Assembly (NCBI GenBank): GCA_937917475.1
Contig: CALDNF010000062.1
Coordinates: forward strand, 1-33,557
Source: an uncultured Faecalibacterium sp.
Lineage (GTDB): Bacteria; Bacillota; Clostridia; Oscillospirales; Ruminococcaceae
Reading direction: 5' to 3'
DNA length: 33,557 nucleotides
Position numbers and translations under genes: made by a program. Shown here piece after piece: positions 14,498 through 23,566 of the stretch. A model generated the notes under the pieces. The model ran no database searches. It saw only the letters and a list, made by a program, of their open reading frames with translations, and was not told where the DNA came from. The number at the start of each line of letters is the position of its first letter. Position 1 is the stretch's first letter.

Positions 14498-15202
14498 ATG
14501 GCGTATTTCAAAACTGGGTACGATGCTTCCACCATGACGGTTTCCGTCAACGATGAGGAAGTTTACCGGGCACTCGGCGTTCTGGCAGATAAGGCACCGG
14601 CGGCGTTGAAGGTGGCAGTCAACACCACCGCACGTCAGACGAGAAAGCTCATGCTGCAGGAAGTCAAGAACCGATACGACCTCAATGCTGCCGGAAAGCG
14701 CATGATCGAAGACCTGCGCCAGCGTCAGAAAGCGACCAACCGCCGCCCTGCGGCGATCCTTGCCATTATGAAGAACGACCCCGGTGCATTCCGGGCAGAC
14801 TTGGGCTATTTCCGAACCAGCCCCACAAAACCCTACATGGGACCGTCTGTCCGCAATGCGCCGCCGTTCTTTCAGGCACACGTCCTGAAAGGCAGCCCGA
14901 TGATAGACCTCGGCGGAACCAGCGAAAAGAGCAAAGGCTTTCTTGTGAAGTTCAAGTCAGGACACGTCGGTATGGTGCAGCGTCAGCTCGGCGTACCTGC
15001 GGACAAGGACTACACGGAGAGCGGCAAGAAACGCTGGAAGCCAAACGAGAAGCTGGCAACGCTGTCCAGTCCTTCTGGCTCTGCAATGCACCACACTGTG
15101 TGGGAGATGCAGGAGCAGACGGTGGAGCAGATGTTGCAGCAGAACACGGAACGCCGTGTCCGGCAGCTGATCGCCAATGCCAAGAGAAAGGGCGTGATCT
15201 GA
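14498..15202 (+). CDS. Tail completion protein, minor tail protein Z-like
   Basis: 234 aa. The segment PAALKVAVNTTARQTRKLML and the later RQLGVPADKD...TLSSPSGSAMHHTVWE match the lambda gpZ/prophage minor tail protein Z family, which acts at the head-tail junction during tail completion. It begins immediately after the preceding stop, so translation is coupled. Confidence 0.75.
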   Translation: MAYFKTGYDASTMTVSVNDEEVYRALGVLADKAPAALKVAVNTTARQTRKLMLQEVKNRYDLNAAGKRMIEDLRQRQKATNRRPAAILAIMKNDPGAFRADLGYFRTSPTKPYMGPSVRNAPPFFQAHVLKGSPMIDLGGTSEKSKGFLVKFKSGHVGMVQRQLGVPADKDYTESGKKRWKPNEKLATLSSPSGSAMHHTVWEMQEQTVEQMLQQNTERRVRQLIANAKRKGVI

Positions 15203-15203
15203 T

Positions 15204-15710
15204 ATGGCAGAGAAAATCGCTGGCTATACCAGCGAAATGTGCCAACAGGCCATGATCGACGAGTTGAAAGAACTGTTTCGGGATATGAAATTCAACGGGC
15301 AGGAAAGCCCGAAGTCCTTGCAGATTTTCAAACAGTTCCGTCCCATCCAGACCAATGACGACGATGATGTGGACACGAACGATTCCATGTACCCCTGCAT
15401 CATCGTGATTGAGACCAGCGGCGAGCAGAACAATGAGCAGGACCCACAGCTTGTGTTGATCCAGCTCGTGATCTGCTGCTATGACCGCGGTATAGACCGG
15501 CAGGGGTATGTAGACACCGTGAATATCAAGGAAGCTATCATGCAGCACTTCAAGCGCAAGCCCGTCTTTGGCGGTGCGTTCGAGGTGACATATCCCCGAA
15601 AGTGGGAGCTTTCCGACGACGACATGGATTACTACTACTGGGGAATCGTGAATCTCGTTTGCAAGACCCCCAACGGTCTGAGAAATGAAGAAGTGGAGGC
15701 TCTGATATGA
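15204..15710 (+). CDS. Probable tail terminator protein, 168 aa
   Basis: Small alpha/beta protein with an Asp-rich loop near residues 50-60 and a central hydrophobic strand (QLVLIQLVICCYDRGIDRQG). Its size and position just before the sheath gene fit tail terminator (gpU/neck) proteins that cap the tail tube. It starts one base after the previous stop and ends in an ATGA overlap with the next gene. The family is inferred from context. Confidence 0.55.
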   Translation: MAEKIAGYTSEMCQQAMIDELKELFRDMKFNGQESPKSLQIFKQFRPIQTNDDDDVDTNDSMYPCIIVIETSGEQNNEQDPQLVLIQLVICCYDRGIDRQGYVDTVNIKEAIMQHFKRKPVFGGAFEVTYPRKWELSDDDMDYYYWGIVNLVCKTPNGLRNEEVEALI

Positions 15711-15991
15711 GTGACGAAAAGAAAACCACCGCCGCTGTAGTGGAGAATACCCCGGCGGTGCAGACGGTGGAGGCTGTTGCCTACTGCGGCCCGACCATCA
15801 AGGGCGTGGCACCGCAGTACACCATTTTTGTGGACGGCATCCCCGAAAAGCTGACCGAGATCGCAGAGGAACACCCGGTCGTAAAAGCTCTGATCGTTCC
15901 TCGTGAAAAGCTCGCAGAGATGCGGGTGAAAGTGGAGCAGAGCGGCACCCGGGAGAATCTTCTCTACCAGAACGCCGTTTCTGTGCTGTGA
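15707..15991 (+). CDS. Conserved-type small phage protein, 94 aa
   Basis: Starts within the stop of the preceding gene (ATGA overlap). The N-terminus is low-complexity (TTAAVVENTPAVQTVEAVA), followed by a domain with VAPQYTIFVDGIP and a helix (REKLAEMRVKVEQS). It lies just before the sheath gene, where many myophages carry a small protein of unknown role. Function unknown. Confidence 0.6.
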   Translation: MSDEKKTTAAVVENTPAVQTVEAVAYCGPTIKGVAPQYTIFVDGIPEKLTEIAEEHPVVKALIVPREKLAEMRVKVEQSGTRENLLYQNAVSVL

Positions 15992-16006
15992 TAGGAGGAT
16001 GAAACA

Positions 16007-17461
16007 ATGGCTACTTCTCATGGCTTTAACCTGACCGAAGCGACCACCAGCGTTTCTGCGCCGGTACAGGTAAGCTCCGGCCTGCAGGTTATCGTGGGCA
16101 CTGCGCCCGTCAACCAGCTGGCAGACCCGGAAGCGGCGGTGAATACCCCGCTGTACCTCAGCACCTACAAAGAAGCCGTGGCTGCTGTGGGCTGGTCTGA
16201 CGACTTTGCAAAGTACACTCTGTGTGAGGCGATCAGCGCAAACTTTCAGGTGATGGGCACGGCCCCCATCGTCGTTATCAATGTGCTGGACCCCGGGAAG
16301 CATACCACCCCGCTGGATGCTACCACCGTTCAGGTCAACGATGGCGTGGCGCAGATCGACAAGACGGGCCTCCTGCTCAAGAAGCTGGTCGTCAAGAAAG
16401 ACACCACGGCTCTGACTGAGGGCACGGATTACATCGCCACCTTCAACGACGACGGCACCGTGAACATTGCCCTGCTCGACGATGGCAAGGGCAAGGGTGC
16501 AACCACGCTGAGCGTTTCCGGCTCCATTCTGGACCCGACCAAGGTGACCGCTGCGGACATCGTGGGCGGCGTGAACGCTTCCACCGGCGCAGAGACCGGC
16601 CTTGAGGTGGTGCGTCAGGTCTATCCGAAGTTTGGCAAGGTGCCCGGCATCCTGCTGGCACCTCGCTTCTCCAAGGACGCACTGGTGTGTGCTGCACTGC
16701 AGGCCAAGTGCCGGAAAATCAACGGCGTTTTCAATGCCGTCTGCTACATCGACCTCGATTGCGGCACTTCCGGCGCAAAGAAGTACACCGACGTGGCAGC
16801 GCAGAAGACGAAGCAGACCGCAACCTCCCGTGAGGCATACGCTCTGTGGCTGTTCTGCAAGGTTGGCGATACCGTGTACAGCGGCAGCACCATGGCGGCA
16901 GCGGCCACCGTGTACAACGACGGCCAGAACAACGACTGCCCCAACGCCAGCCCGTCCAACATTACCGTGCCTATCTCTGCTGCCTGTCTGGAAGACGGCA
17001 CCGAGATGCTGCTGGATCAGGAGCAGGGCACTTTCCTGAACGATCAGGGCATTGCGACCTTTATCCGTTCCAGCAGCGACTTCGTGATCTGGGGCAATGA
17101 GACGGCTTGCTATCCGAAGAACACGGACCCCAAGGATATGTTCCTGTGCGTCCGCCGCTTCTTCAACCATGCGTGGATGAGCTTTGTGCTGGACAACATG
17201 AGCAAGCTGGACAAGCCCATGAACCCGAAGCGTTTACAGAGCATCATTGACAGCGAGAACATGAAGGGCAGCACCTACGTCTCCAACGGTGTCTGCGCCA
17301 GCTACCGCATGGTGGCCGACACGGAGAAGAACACCGAAGCGGAGCTGGTGGCAGGTCACTACCACTTCTATATGTACTGCACTCCGTTCCCGCCCATGAA
17401 GCAGGTCAACAACACGATGGAGTATGAATCTTCCTCCCTCGTGACCGCTCTGAACCTGTGA
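16007..17461 (+). CDS. Contractile tail sheath protein
   Basis: 484 aa, typical sheath length. The N-terminus (SGLQVIVGTAPVNQLADPE) is the sheath start that forms interlocking arms. The C-terminal part (FVLDNMSKLDKPMNPKRLQS and the following NVVxx-type segment) is the conserved sheath core. AGGAGG precedes the ATG. This gene shows that the particle is a myophage with a contracting tail. Confidence 0.9.
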   Translation: MATSHGFNLTEATTSVSAPVQVSSGLQVIVGTAPVNQLADPEAAVNTPLYLSTYKEAVAAVGWSDDFAKYTLCEAISANFQVMGTAPIVVINVLDPGKHTTPLDATTVQVNDGVAQIDKTGLLLKKLVVKKDTTALTEGTDYIATFNDDGTVNIALLDDGKGKGATTLSVSGSILDPTKVTAADIVGGVNASTGAETGLEVVRQVYPKFGKVPGILLAPRFSKDALVCAALQAKCRKINGVFNAVCYIDLDCGTSGAKKYTDVAAQKTKQTATSREAYALWLFCKVGDTVYSGSTMAAAATVYNDGQNNDCPNASPSNITVPISAACLEDGTEMLLDQEQGTFLNDQGIATFIRSSSDFVIWGNETACYPKNTDPKDMFLCVRRFFNHAWMSFVLDNMSKLDKPMNPKRLQSIIDSENMKGSTYVSNGVCASYRMVADTEKNTEAELVAGHYHFYMYCTPFPPMKQVNNTMEYESSSLVTALNL

Positions 17462-17477
17462 TAGGAGGATATGAACT

Positions 17478-18011
17478 ATGAGCCTGAACATTTCGAGCGA
17501 TCTCGTCCCGCAGGTCGTTAATGACTATAACGCCTACACCGGGGACGACAAGATGATCGGTCTGGCAGATGAAGTCACCCTGCCCAAGATCAAAAATAAG
17601 ACCACCACCGTCAACGGCATGGGGATCGGCGGCGACGTTGACAGCCCTGTGCCGGGTCAGTTCGAGAGCATGGAAGCGACGCTGACTTGGAACACCCTGT
17701 ACAGCTACGCAACCAAGATGCTGCACCCCGGAAAGTCTGTCCAGATCACCCTGCGTGCAGCCATGCAGAACGAGAACAAAAACGGCGGCTATTCCTACAA
17801 GGGCCTGCGCATCGTGCTGGGCGGCAAGCCGAAAGAGCTTGACCCCGGCAAGTTGAAGCGGGCATCCACTATGGATAGCTCCACCACGCTGGAAGTGACC
17901 CGCTATCTTGTGGAGATCGACGGCGTGACCGTGATCGACATCGACAAGTATGCTGGCCGCTACTATGTGGACGGCGAGGACATCCTTGCCGAAGTGAACG
18001 CTCTGATCTGA
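17478..18011 (+). CDS. Tail tube protein
   Basis: 177 aa, P2 FII-like major tail tube protein. It lies directly after the sheath (16-nt gap, AGGAGG ribosome site). The segment MEATLTWNTLYSYATKMLHP and the C-terminal EVTRYLVEIDGVTVIDIDKY are typical of the family. It forms the inner tube through which DNA passes. A terminator-like hairpin follows the gene. Confidence 0.88.
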   Translation: MSLNISSDLVPQVVNDYNAYTGDDKMIGLADEVTLPKIKNKTTTVNGMGIGGDVDSPVPGQFESMEATLTWNTLYSYATKMLHPGKSVQITLRAAMQNENKNGGYSYKGLRIVLGGKPKELDPGKLKRASTMDSSTTLEVTRYLVEIDGVTVIDIDKYAGRYYVDGEDILAEVNALI

Positions 18012-18024
18012 TAAGAGGACGATT

Positions 18025-18057
18025 TCAGCCGCTCCATGTGGGGCGGCTGATTTTTTT
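18025..18057 (+). terminator. Rho-independent terminator inside the tail operon
   Basis: TCAGCCGC (18025-18032) pairs with GCGGCTGA (18043-18050), with extra C-G pairs inside and seven T directly after (18051-18057). It lies between the tube gene and the tail chaperone and would lower expression of genes downstream of the abundant sheath and tube proteins. Confidence 0.75.
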
Positions 18058-18076
18058 AAGGAAAGGAAACATCAAG

Positions 18077-18688
18077 ATGGGTAATCTTACTGTGAAATTC
18101 GCAAAGCCTTATAAGTTCGAGGGCAACGAGTACGACGAAGTGGACATGTCCGGCATGGACAACATGACGATTCAGGACATGATCGACATTCAGAAGAAGC
18201 TGGCGGGCGAGATTGCAACGCTGGCGGCGGTGGAGGCCACCACCTCTTTTGCACAGGAAGTGGCTACCAAAGCCAGCGGCAAACCCGTGGAGTTCTTTAA
18301 GCTCATGCCCCGTGCGAAGATCAAGCAGGTGCAGACGACAATCCTGAACAACCTGAACGCAAAGGTCAAGAACGACCCCAAGACCCATGTTGTGAAGTTT
18401 GACAATGCCTACACCTACAACGGCGACAGCAAAGAGGACATCAAGGGCAAGACCTTTGAATCCGTGGACCTTTCCGGCGTAGGTGAGCTGAACACCATGA
18501 GCGAATCCATGGCGGAAAACCGCATGGTGGCGGGCGGCTTCTCCCCGGTGAACACGGGCCACAACTACCTGTACGTCTGCATCATCGCCAGCATGGGAAC
18601 CGGCTACCCGGAGGACTTCTTCACCGGGCTGCCGCTGTGCGAGGCTGCAAAGCTGCGTGATGCTGTGGACGCTGATTTTTTCGAGTAA
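18077..18688 (+). CDS. Tail assembly chaperone, short form (gpE-like)
   Basis: 203 aa from the ATG at 18077, set by AAGGAAA upstream. The pattern at MSGMDNMTIQDMIDIQKKLA is that of P2 gpE-type tail assembly chaperones (TAC), which coat the tape measure during tail assembly. It ends at ADFFE just after a T-TTT-TTC slippery sequence (18676-18682). The position between tube and tape measure is diagnostic. The frameshifted long form is listed separately. Confidence 0.82.
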   Translation: MGNLTVKFAKPYKFEGNEYDEVDMSGMDNMTIQDMIDIQKKLAGEIATLAAVEATTSFAQEVATKASGKPVEFFKLMPRAKIKQVQTTILNNLNAKVKNDPKTHVVKFDNAYTYNGDSKEDIKGKTFESVDLSGVGELNTMSESMAENRMVAGGFSPVNTGHNYLYVCIIASMGTGYPEDFFTGLPLCEAAKLRDAVDADFFE

Positions 18689-18837
18689 AAGGCGGAGCAA
18701 AGGCACTGCGAAAAGCAGCGATCCAGCTGTCCATTGCGACGCACTCTAACCTGACAGACTATCTTTCCATGCCAAGGAAAGATTTGATCGAACTGTGCCG
18801 GGAGGTGTCAGACGTATGGCAGGAAATGGGGCACTAG
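18077..18837 (+). CDS. Tail assembly chaperone, -1 frameshift long form (gpE'-like)
   Basis: Slipping back one base at T-TTT-TTC (18676-18682) continues for 51 codons from 18682 to the stop at 18835-18837. The extension contains KAAIQLSIATHSNLTDYLSM and then DLIELCREVSDVW, which looks like a real helical domain and resembles the E' extensions of P2-type phages. The total is about 253 aa. The frame overlaps the tape measure start by 22 nt. Long and short forms in a set ratio are needed for tail assembly in known phages. Confidence 0.75.
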
Positions 18838-21800
18838 ACCTCAGCATCCGAATCATGGGCAAGGTCGATCCTTCGCTGGCACGAAGCATCAGCCAAGTGA
18901 AGGGCTTGACTGGCTCCCTGACGGATGGGCTGAAAGGCACAAATTCTCTGGCGGGCACGGTGGCAAAAACGCTGGGCGTAGTAGGAAAGGCCGGGCTGGG
19001 ACTGGCCGCTACATTGACGGGCAGTGTGCTGGTCGGTATGAAGCAGGTCACGAACGAGGCATCCAAGCTGGAAGCACAGATGGCCCCGGTCATGCGCTAT
19101 GTGGATGGTCTGGCGGATGCTTCCGGCAAAGCATCCAATGCGATGGCGCAGAACGGAAAGACGTTTGCCCAGAACTATGCCGACATGAAGAATTACATCC
19201 AAGACCTGAGTACGGAAATTCCCCGTACCACGGAACAGATCACGACCATGAGTGCTGCTCTGGGTCAGTCTGGCAAGGATGTAACGGAGCAGCTGCAAAG
19301 CGGCATCCTGCGTGATACGGCTGTTGCCGCCACTGCTATGGATTTGGACGACCAGACCGCTGGCGACTACATGGCAAAGTGGGAGGTTGCTTTCACCAAG
19401 AAGGACGCTGAGGGCAACAAGACCAATTACAGCCACGACGACGTTATGCGTCTGATGAACCAGATCAACTATCTGGGTGCCAATAACGCTACCACCGCAG
19501 CAGAGATTGCATCCAGCGTGAACAAGTCGGCTTCCATCGGCCAGCTGGCTGGCGTTGATCCTTCGACCACTGCAGCCATTGCAACGGCTATGCAGGCTAC
19601 GGGCGTTGATACGGAACGCACCGGCACTACGATTTCCAGAATCTATACCAACATTTCCAAGGGCAGCAGCGCAACCAAAGCCCAAAAGGAAATGTGGGAA
19701 GAGCTGGGCTTCACGGCCACGGGCGTTGCGTCCTCCATGCAGAAAGACGGCACCGGGACCCTGCTGAAAGTTTTCGGTGCTATCAACCAGCTGCCAGACG
19801 AACGGAAGATCGCAGCTCTGAACACGCTGTTTAACCAGTGGGCGGTTGAAGGTGGCGCAAAGGTCACAAACAACCTCGACCTGCTGATGAAAACGTTGTC
19901 CGAAGTGAGTGATGAATCTGCCTATTCCGGCAGTATGGAGCGAGAATTTGCGATCAATACGGGAACAGAAGAAAGCCTGCGCACCATGCGGGACAATGCT
20001 AAAACCGTGCTGATGCAAGACCTCGGAGATTCTTTCCTGCCGGCACAGAAGGAATTGACCCGGCTGCAGCTGGACATCTACAAGGGCATTGACGAAAACT
20101 TGCCCGACCTATCCAATCTAGCAAACTCCATTCTTCCCTTGCTGCGCACAGCGGTTGAGGGCATCGGTGCAGCAGCACAGTGGGCGTTGCCGTGGATTCA
20201 GAAGGGCGTTGACTACCTTGCAAACAACGGACCGCAAGCGGCGGGTGCCATTGCTGCAATTATCGCGGCGTTTGGAGCTATGAGCATGGCTCCTGCTGCA
20301 TATAGCGCAGGAAGCACCGCACTGAACGTGGTGAAGAGCCTGACGATCGGCGGCAAGGCCAGCGGCGCACCCGGCGGACGATTCGGCGGGATCACCGTCG
20401 GAAATCTGCTGGGAGTTCTCAGCCCGACGAGCCTTTTCCAGAACACCGTTTCCGGCGGAAAGGGACTGTGGAGCAACCGAGGGAACATCCTGAAATCCGC
20501 AAAGATGGGCGCATGGATGGCAAACAGCTCTGGACAGGGCGGCATTGCCGGACGGCTGAGTTCTCTGGCGGGCGGCGTGATCGGTGCCTTGAATTCGGAT
20601 GCGTTGACGAGTGGGAAGAAGAAACCTATGCAGGCCGTTGCCGGAAAAATCTTCGGGGCAGCGGGCTACATCAACAACGTGGCGAACATCCCGACCAATG
20701 CGATGAACGCTATGGTTGCAGCAGCGAACCCGGCGGGCACGGCGACGGCGACCATCGGAAATGTCCTTGGTGCTGGCGCAAAGGCTGTCTTTGGTAAAGG
20801 CGGTCTGAACCTGACGGGCGGAATCGGTGCTGTGGCCGGAAAGCTGGGCAGCGGCTTTATGTCGCTGCTTGGAACCTTCGGCCCGGCGATTACGAGCCTT
20901 GGAACCATGGTGGCGGTGGTCTCCCTGCTGGGCGACCACTTTGAAGACGTGCGAAACATCGTCGGCCAGATATTTGGCGAGGGCGGGCTTGCCGTCTTTG
21001 ATGCGTTTACCGGGAAACTCTCGGGCATCGGTGACACGATCAAGCAGGTCTTCGGCCAGCTCACAACCCCGGAGGGGTTGCAGAGCATCCAAGAAAAGCT
21101 GTCCAATTTCAGCATCGGGGGGCTGAATCTGGGCGACGTGTTCTCGGCGGCAATGCCCGCTATCCAGACGGTCATGCCGCTGATCCAGTCCTTTGCTGGC
21201 GTGTTCTCACAAATCGTGGATTTGGGAGTGAATCACATCAAACCGCTGCTGGTTGAGGTGTTCGGCTTTGTCGTGAACCAAGGAATCCCGGCGGTCATGC
21301 CGCTGCTTTCTACCGTCGTCAGTCTGGTGGGCACGGTTCTTGTGAACGCAATCAAGACGGTGGTTGACATTGTAGGCAAGCTGCTGCCCGTGGTGGAGCC
21401 TGTGGTGCTGGGAATCATCGGCTTCTTGAAGCAGGTAGCGACGGTCGGCGTAAAGGTCGTCAACTTCATCATTGGCGCACTGAATAAGATTCAGCTGACG
21501 ATCCCAGAGACACTGTTTGGAATCCCGGTTCCGCTTGTTGGCGGAAAGTCGTTTGGCTTCAACCTCTCAACTGTGCCTATCCCGGCATTTGCAGACGGCG
21601 GCTTTACCAATGGCCCCTCTCTGGCTGGCGAGGCTGGCACCGAAGCAATCATCAGCTTCCGCCGCTCTCAGCGTGAGCAGAACATCGACACATGGATGCA
21701 GGCTGGCAAGATGCTGGGCGTTCCCATTGCATCGGCCATGTTCCAAGGATCTGATTTCGGTGTGGCGTTCCAGCGCACGACGGAGCTTGCCAACTATGCA

Positions 21801-22295
21801 GCGGATGCACTGGAAGGTGCAGCTGCATCGGGCAATGCAACGGCGCAAAAGGTACTGGACAATTCCAGAGTGCAGCAGGCGTTGAGCCTTGTCCGCAGGG
21901 CAGACGTTGCACAGGATCAGCTTGAGCGGCTGTCCAATCTGGATAACTACGACCTGAGCAATGTGACCCTGTTCCAGACGGCGGGCGATCCTGAGCTGAC
22001 AAGGCAAAACCTTGCCATGATGGAGAACCTGCAGAACCGTCAGCAGGAAGTGAGCGTGCCGGACATCAGCGGCTCTGGCTCTTCCGGACAGGGCGAAAGC
22101 TCCGGCGGCGGTGGCTACCAGAGAAGCTACACCAGTTCCAGCGGCAACGCCTACGCCTACGCACCGAATTTTGTGATCTATGGCAGCATGGACGCAAACG
22201 ACCTGCGCTCTCTGCTGGATGAGGGCTATGAGAAGTTCTGCGAGTATGTGGAACGGTACGAACGTGAAAAGAGGCGCACACAATATGGCACTTGA
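18816..22295 (+). CDS. Tape measure protein
   Basis: 1159 aa from the ATG at 18816 (GGGAGGTG upstream; the longer start at 18795 has no ribosome site). Its length sets the tail length. The N-terminal part has the TP901-type tape-measure core (TTEQITTMSAALGQSGKDVT; then TATAMQATGVDTERTGTTIS). Hydrophobic segments are seen around residues 480-510 and ~820-920, as expected for a protein that enters the host membrane. The motif FADGGFTNGPSLAGEAGTEA, common near the C-terminus of tape measures, is at about residue 930. A Gly/Ser-rich stretch follows near the end. Confidence 0.92.
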   Translation: MAGNGALDLSIRIMGKVDPSLARSISQVKGLTGSLTDGLKGTNSLAGTVAKTLGVVGKAGLGLAATLTGSVLVGMKQVTNEASKLEAQMAPVMRYVDGLADASGKASNAMAQNGKTFAQNYADMKNYIQDLSTEIPRTTEQITTMSAALGQSGKDVTEQLQSGILRDTAVAATAMDLDDQTAGDYMAKWEVAFTKKDAEGNKTNYSHDDVMRLMNQINYLGANNATTAAEIASSVNKSASIGQLAGVDPSTTAAIATAMQATGVDTERTGTTISRIYTNISKGSSATKAQKEMWEELGFTATGVASSMQKDGTGTLLKVFGAINQLPDERKIAALNTLFNQWAVEGGAKVTNNLDLLMKTLSEVSDESAYSGSMEREFAINTGTEESLRTMRDNAKTVLMQDLGDSFLPAQKELTRLQLDIYKGIDENLPDLSNLANSILPLLRTAVEGIGAAAQWALPWIQKGVDYLANNGPQAAGAIAAIIAAFGAMSMAPAAYSAGSTALNVVKSLTIGGKASGAPGGRFGGITVGNLLGVLSPTSLFQNTVSGGKGLWSNRGNILKSAKMGAWMANSSGQGGIAGRLSSLAGGVIGALNSDALTSGKKKPMQAVAGKIFGAAGYINNVANIPTNAMNAMVAAANPAGTATATIGNVLGAGAKAVFGKGGLNLTGGIGAVAGKLGSGFMSLLGTFGPAITSLGTMVAVVSLLGDHFEDVRNIVGQIFGEGGLAVFDAFTGKLSGIGDTIKQVFGQLTTPEGLQSIQEKLSNFSIGGLNLGDVFSAAMPAIQTVMPLIQSFAGVFSQIVDLGVNHIKPLLVEVFGFVVNQGIPAVMPLLSTVVSLVGTVLVNAIKTVVDIVGKLLPVVEPVVLGIIGFLKQVATVGVKVVNFIIGALNKIQLTIPETLFGIPVPLVGGKSFGFNLSTVPIPAFADGGFTNGPSLAGEAGTEAIISFRRSQREQNIDTWMQAGKMLGVPIASAMFQGSDFGVAFQRTTELANYAADALEGAAASGNATAQKVLDNSRVQQALSLVRRADVAQDQLERLSNLDNYDLSNVTLFQTAGDPELTRQNLAMMENLQNRQQEVSVPDISGSGSSGQGESSGGGGYQRSYTSSSGNAYAYAPNFVIYGSMDANDLRSLLDEGYEKFCEYVERYEREKRRTQYGT

Positions 22296-22494
22296 TTACA
22301 CAACGAAGTCCGGCGACACATGGGACCAGATCGCCTACAACGTGTACGGCAGCGAACTGAAAACCGACTGGCTGATGCAGGCAAACCCTGAGTATATCGA
22401 GATTGCCCGGTTCGATTCCGGGACGGTGCTGTCAACACCAGACCTCCCCACTGAAAAGAGCGGCACTCTGCCGCCTTGGAAAGCAGGTGCGTGA
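22285..22494 (+). CDS. Tail protein X (LysM-like)
   Basis: 69 aa, overlapping the tape measure end by 11 nt. The sequence KSGDTWDQIAYNVYGSELKT is a LysM-like fold as in P2 gpX, a small baseplate-associated protein that may bind peptidoglycan or the hub. It ends one base before the next ATG. Confidence 0.82.
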   Translation: MALDYTTKSGDTWDQIAYNVYGSELKTDWLMQANPEYIEIARFDSGTVLSTPDLPTEKSGTLPPWKAGA

Positions 22495-22495
22495 G

Positions 22496-23566
22496 ATGTT
22501 GTTGACAGCAGCGAGACCCAAAGGAAGACAGGCGGCGATCCTACTGAAATATGAAAACAAAGATATTTCGGCAGAGATTGCCCCTGACATTGAAAGTTTT
22601 CGGTATACGGATGTGGCTGCATCCCAAAGCGACAGTGTGAGCATCACGGTGAACGCCCGGGACAGAAAGTGGAAAAACGACTGGATGCCGGAAAAGGGCG
22701 TGAAGCTCTACCCGACCATTGCTGTCAAGAACTGGAACGTCGGCGGCGTTGGCAGCGGCTACTGGGATTACAGTGCCGAGTGCGGGGCTTTTGTACTGGA
22801 CGACCTGAGCTTTTCCAGCACCCCGGATACACTGACGATGGGCGGCGTGGCAAAACCGAACGATACTAGTTTCAGCGAGCGAAACCGCACCTTCACATGG
22901 AAGAAAACCAGCGTGAAAAAGATTGCCGAGGAAATCGCCGGACGGTACGGGCTGGAATTGAAATTCGACGGTGACGACCACGACATTGACGCAAAGGAAC
23001 AGGATGCCACCGACAGTGCGTTCCTGCAGGACCTCTGCGATACTTATGCGCTGGTTATCAAGGTGTACACGGAAAAGCTGTGGGTGTATGACCGGGAAAA
23101 GTACAAAGCCAAGGATGCCGTGTGGACGGTGTACGAGGTGGCACCCATTGCAGACCCAACCGCCCTGTGCGTGGAAGAGGGCAGCTTTAAGTGGAGCACG
23201 AAGCTGACCGGGACGTACACGGGCGGCGTGTATACCTACACCAACAAGAAAAAGAAAATTAACATCAACGTCAAGGTTGGCACCGAGGAACGACAGTTGA
23301 AGCTATCCGGCAAGGTGAGCAGTGAGGCGGACGCAAAAGCCCGCCTGATCGCAAAGCTCAAAAACGCCAACCATGGCGCAACGACTATCAGCTTCACGAT
23401 TCCGGGCTACCCGGTGGGAGCATCTGCCCAGTGCATCAATGTGGTGGGCTTTGGAAAGATGGCTGGAAAATACTTCATCGACGAGATGGAGCACAGCTAT
23501 TCGCCCTCCGGCGGATACAAAACACAGATCAAGGCCAGCAAGGTGGAACAGGAGGAATTTGCATGA
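22496..23566 (+). CDS. Baseplate hub protein, late control gene D family
   Basis: 356 aa. It belongs to the P2 gpD/XkdQ-type hub family that links the tube to the spike. Early strands (YENKDISAEIAPDIESFRYT) and the DRKWKNDWMPEKGVKLYPTI segment are typical, as is the central DATDSAFLQDLCDTYALVIK. The start at 22496 follows the X stop by one base. It overlaps the spike gene by ATGA. Confidence 0.85.
   Translation: MLLTAARPKGRQAAILLKYENKDISAEIAPDIESFRYTDVAASQSDSVSITVNARDRKWKNDWMPEKGVKLYPTIAVKNWNVGGVGSGYWDYSAECGAFVLDDLSFSSTPDTLTMGGVAKPNDTSFSERNRTFTWKKTSVKKIAEEIAGRYGLELKFDGDDHDIDAKEQDATDSAFLQDLCDTYALVIKVYTEKLWVYDREKYKAKDAVWTVYEVAPIADPTALCVEEGSFKWSTKLTGTYTGGVYTYTNKKKKININVKVGTEERQLKLSGKVSSEADAKARLIAKLKNANHGATTISFTIPGYPVGASAQCINVVGFGKMAGKYFIDEMEHSYSPSGGYKTQIKASKVEQEEFA

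Noticed and set aside
15635..17170. 511-codon open frame on the minus strand
   Set aside because: It is the antisense of the sheath and neighbouring genes; it lacks a ribosome site and its length comes from the codon bias of the true strand. The same applies to the long minus-strand frames at 10288-11580, 11411-12694, 12892-14013 and 24583-26151.
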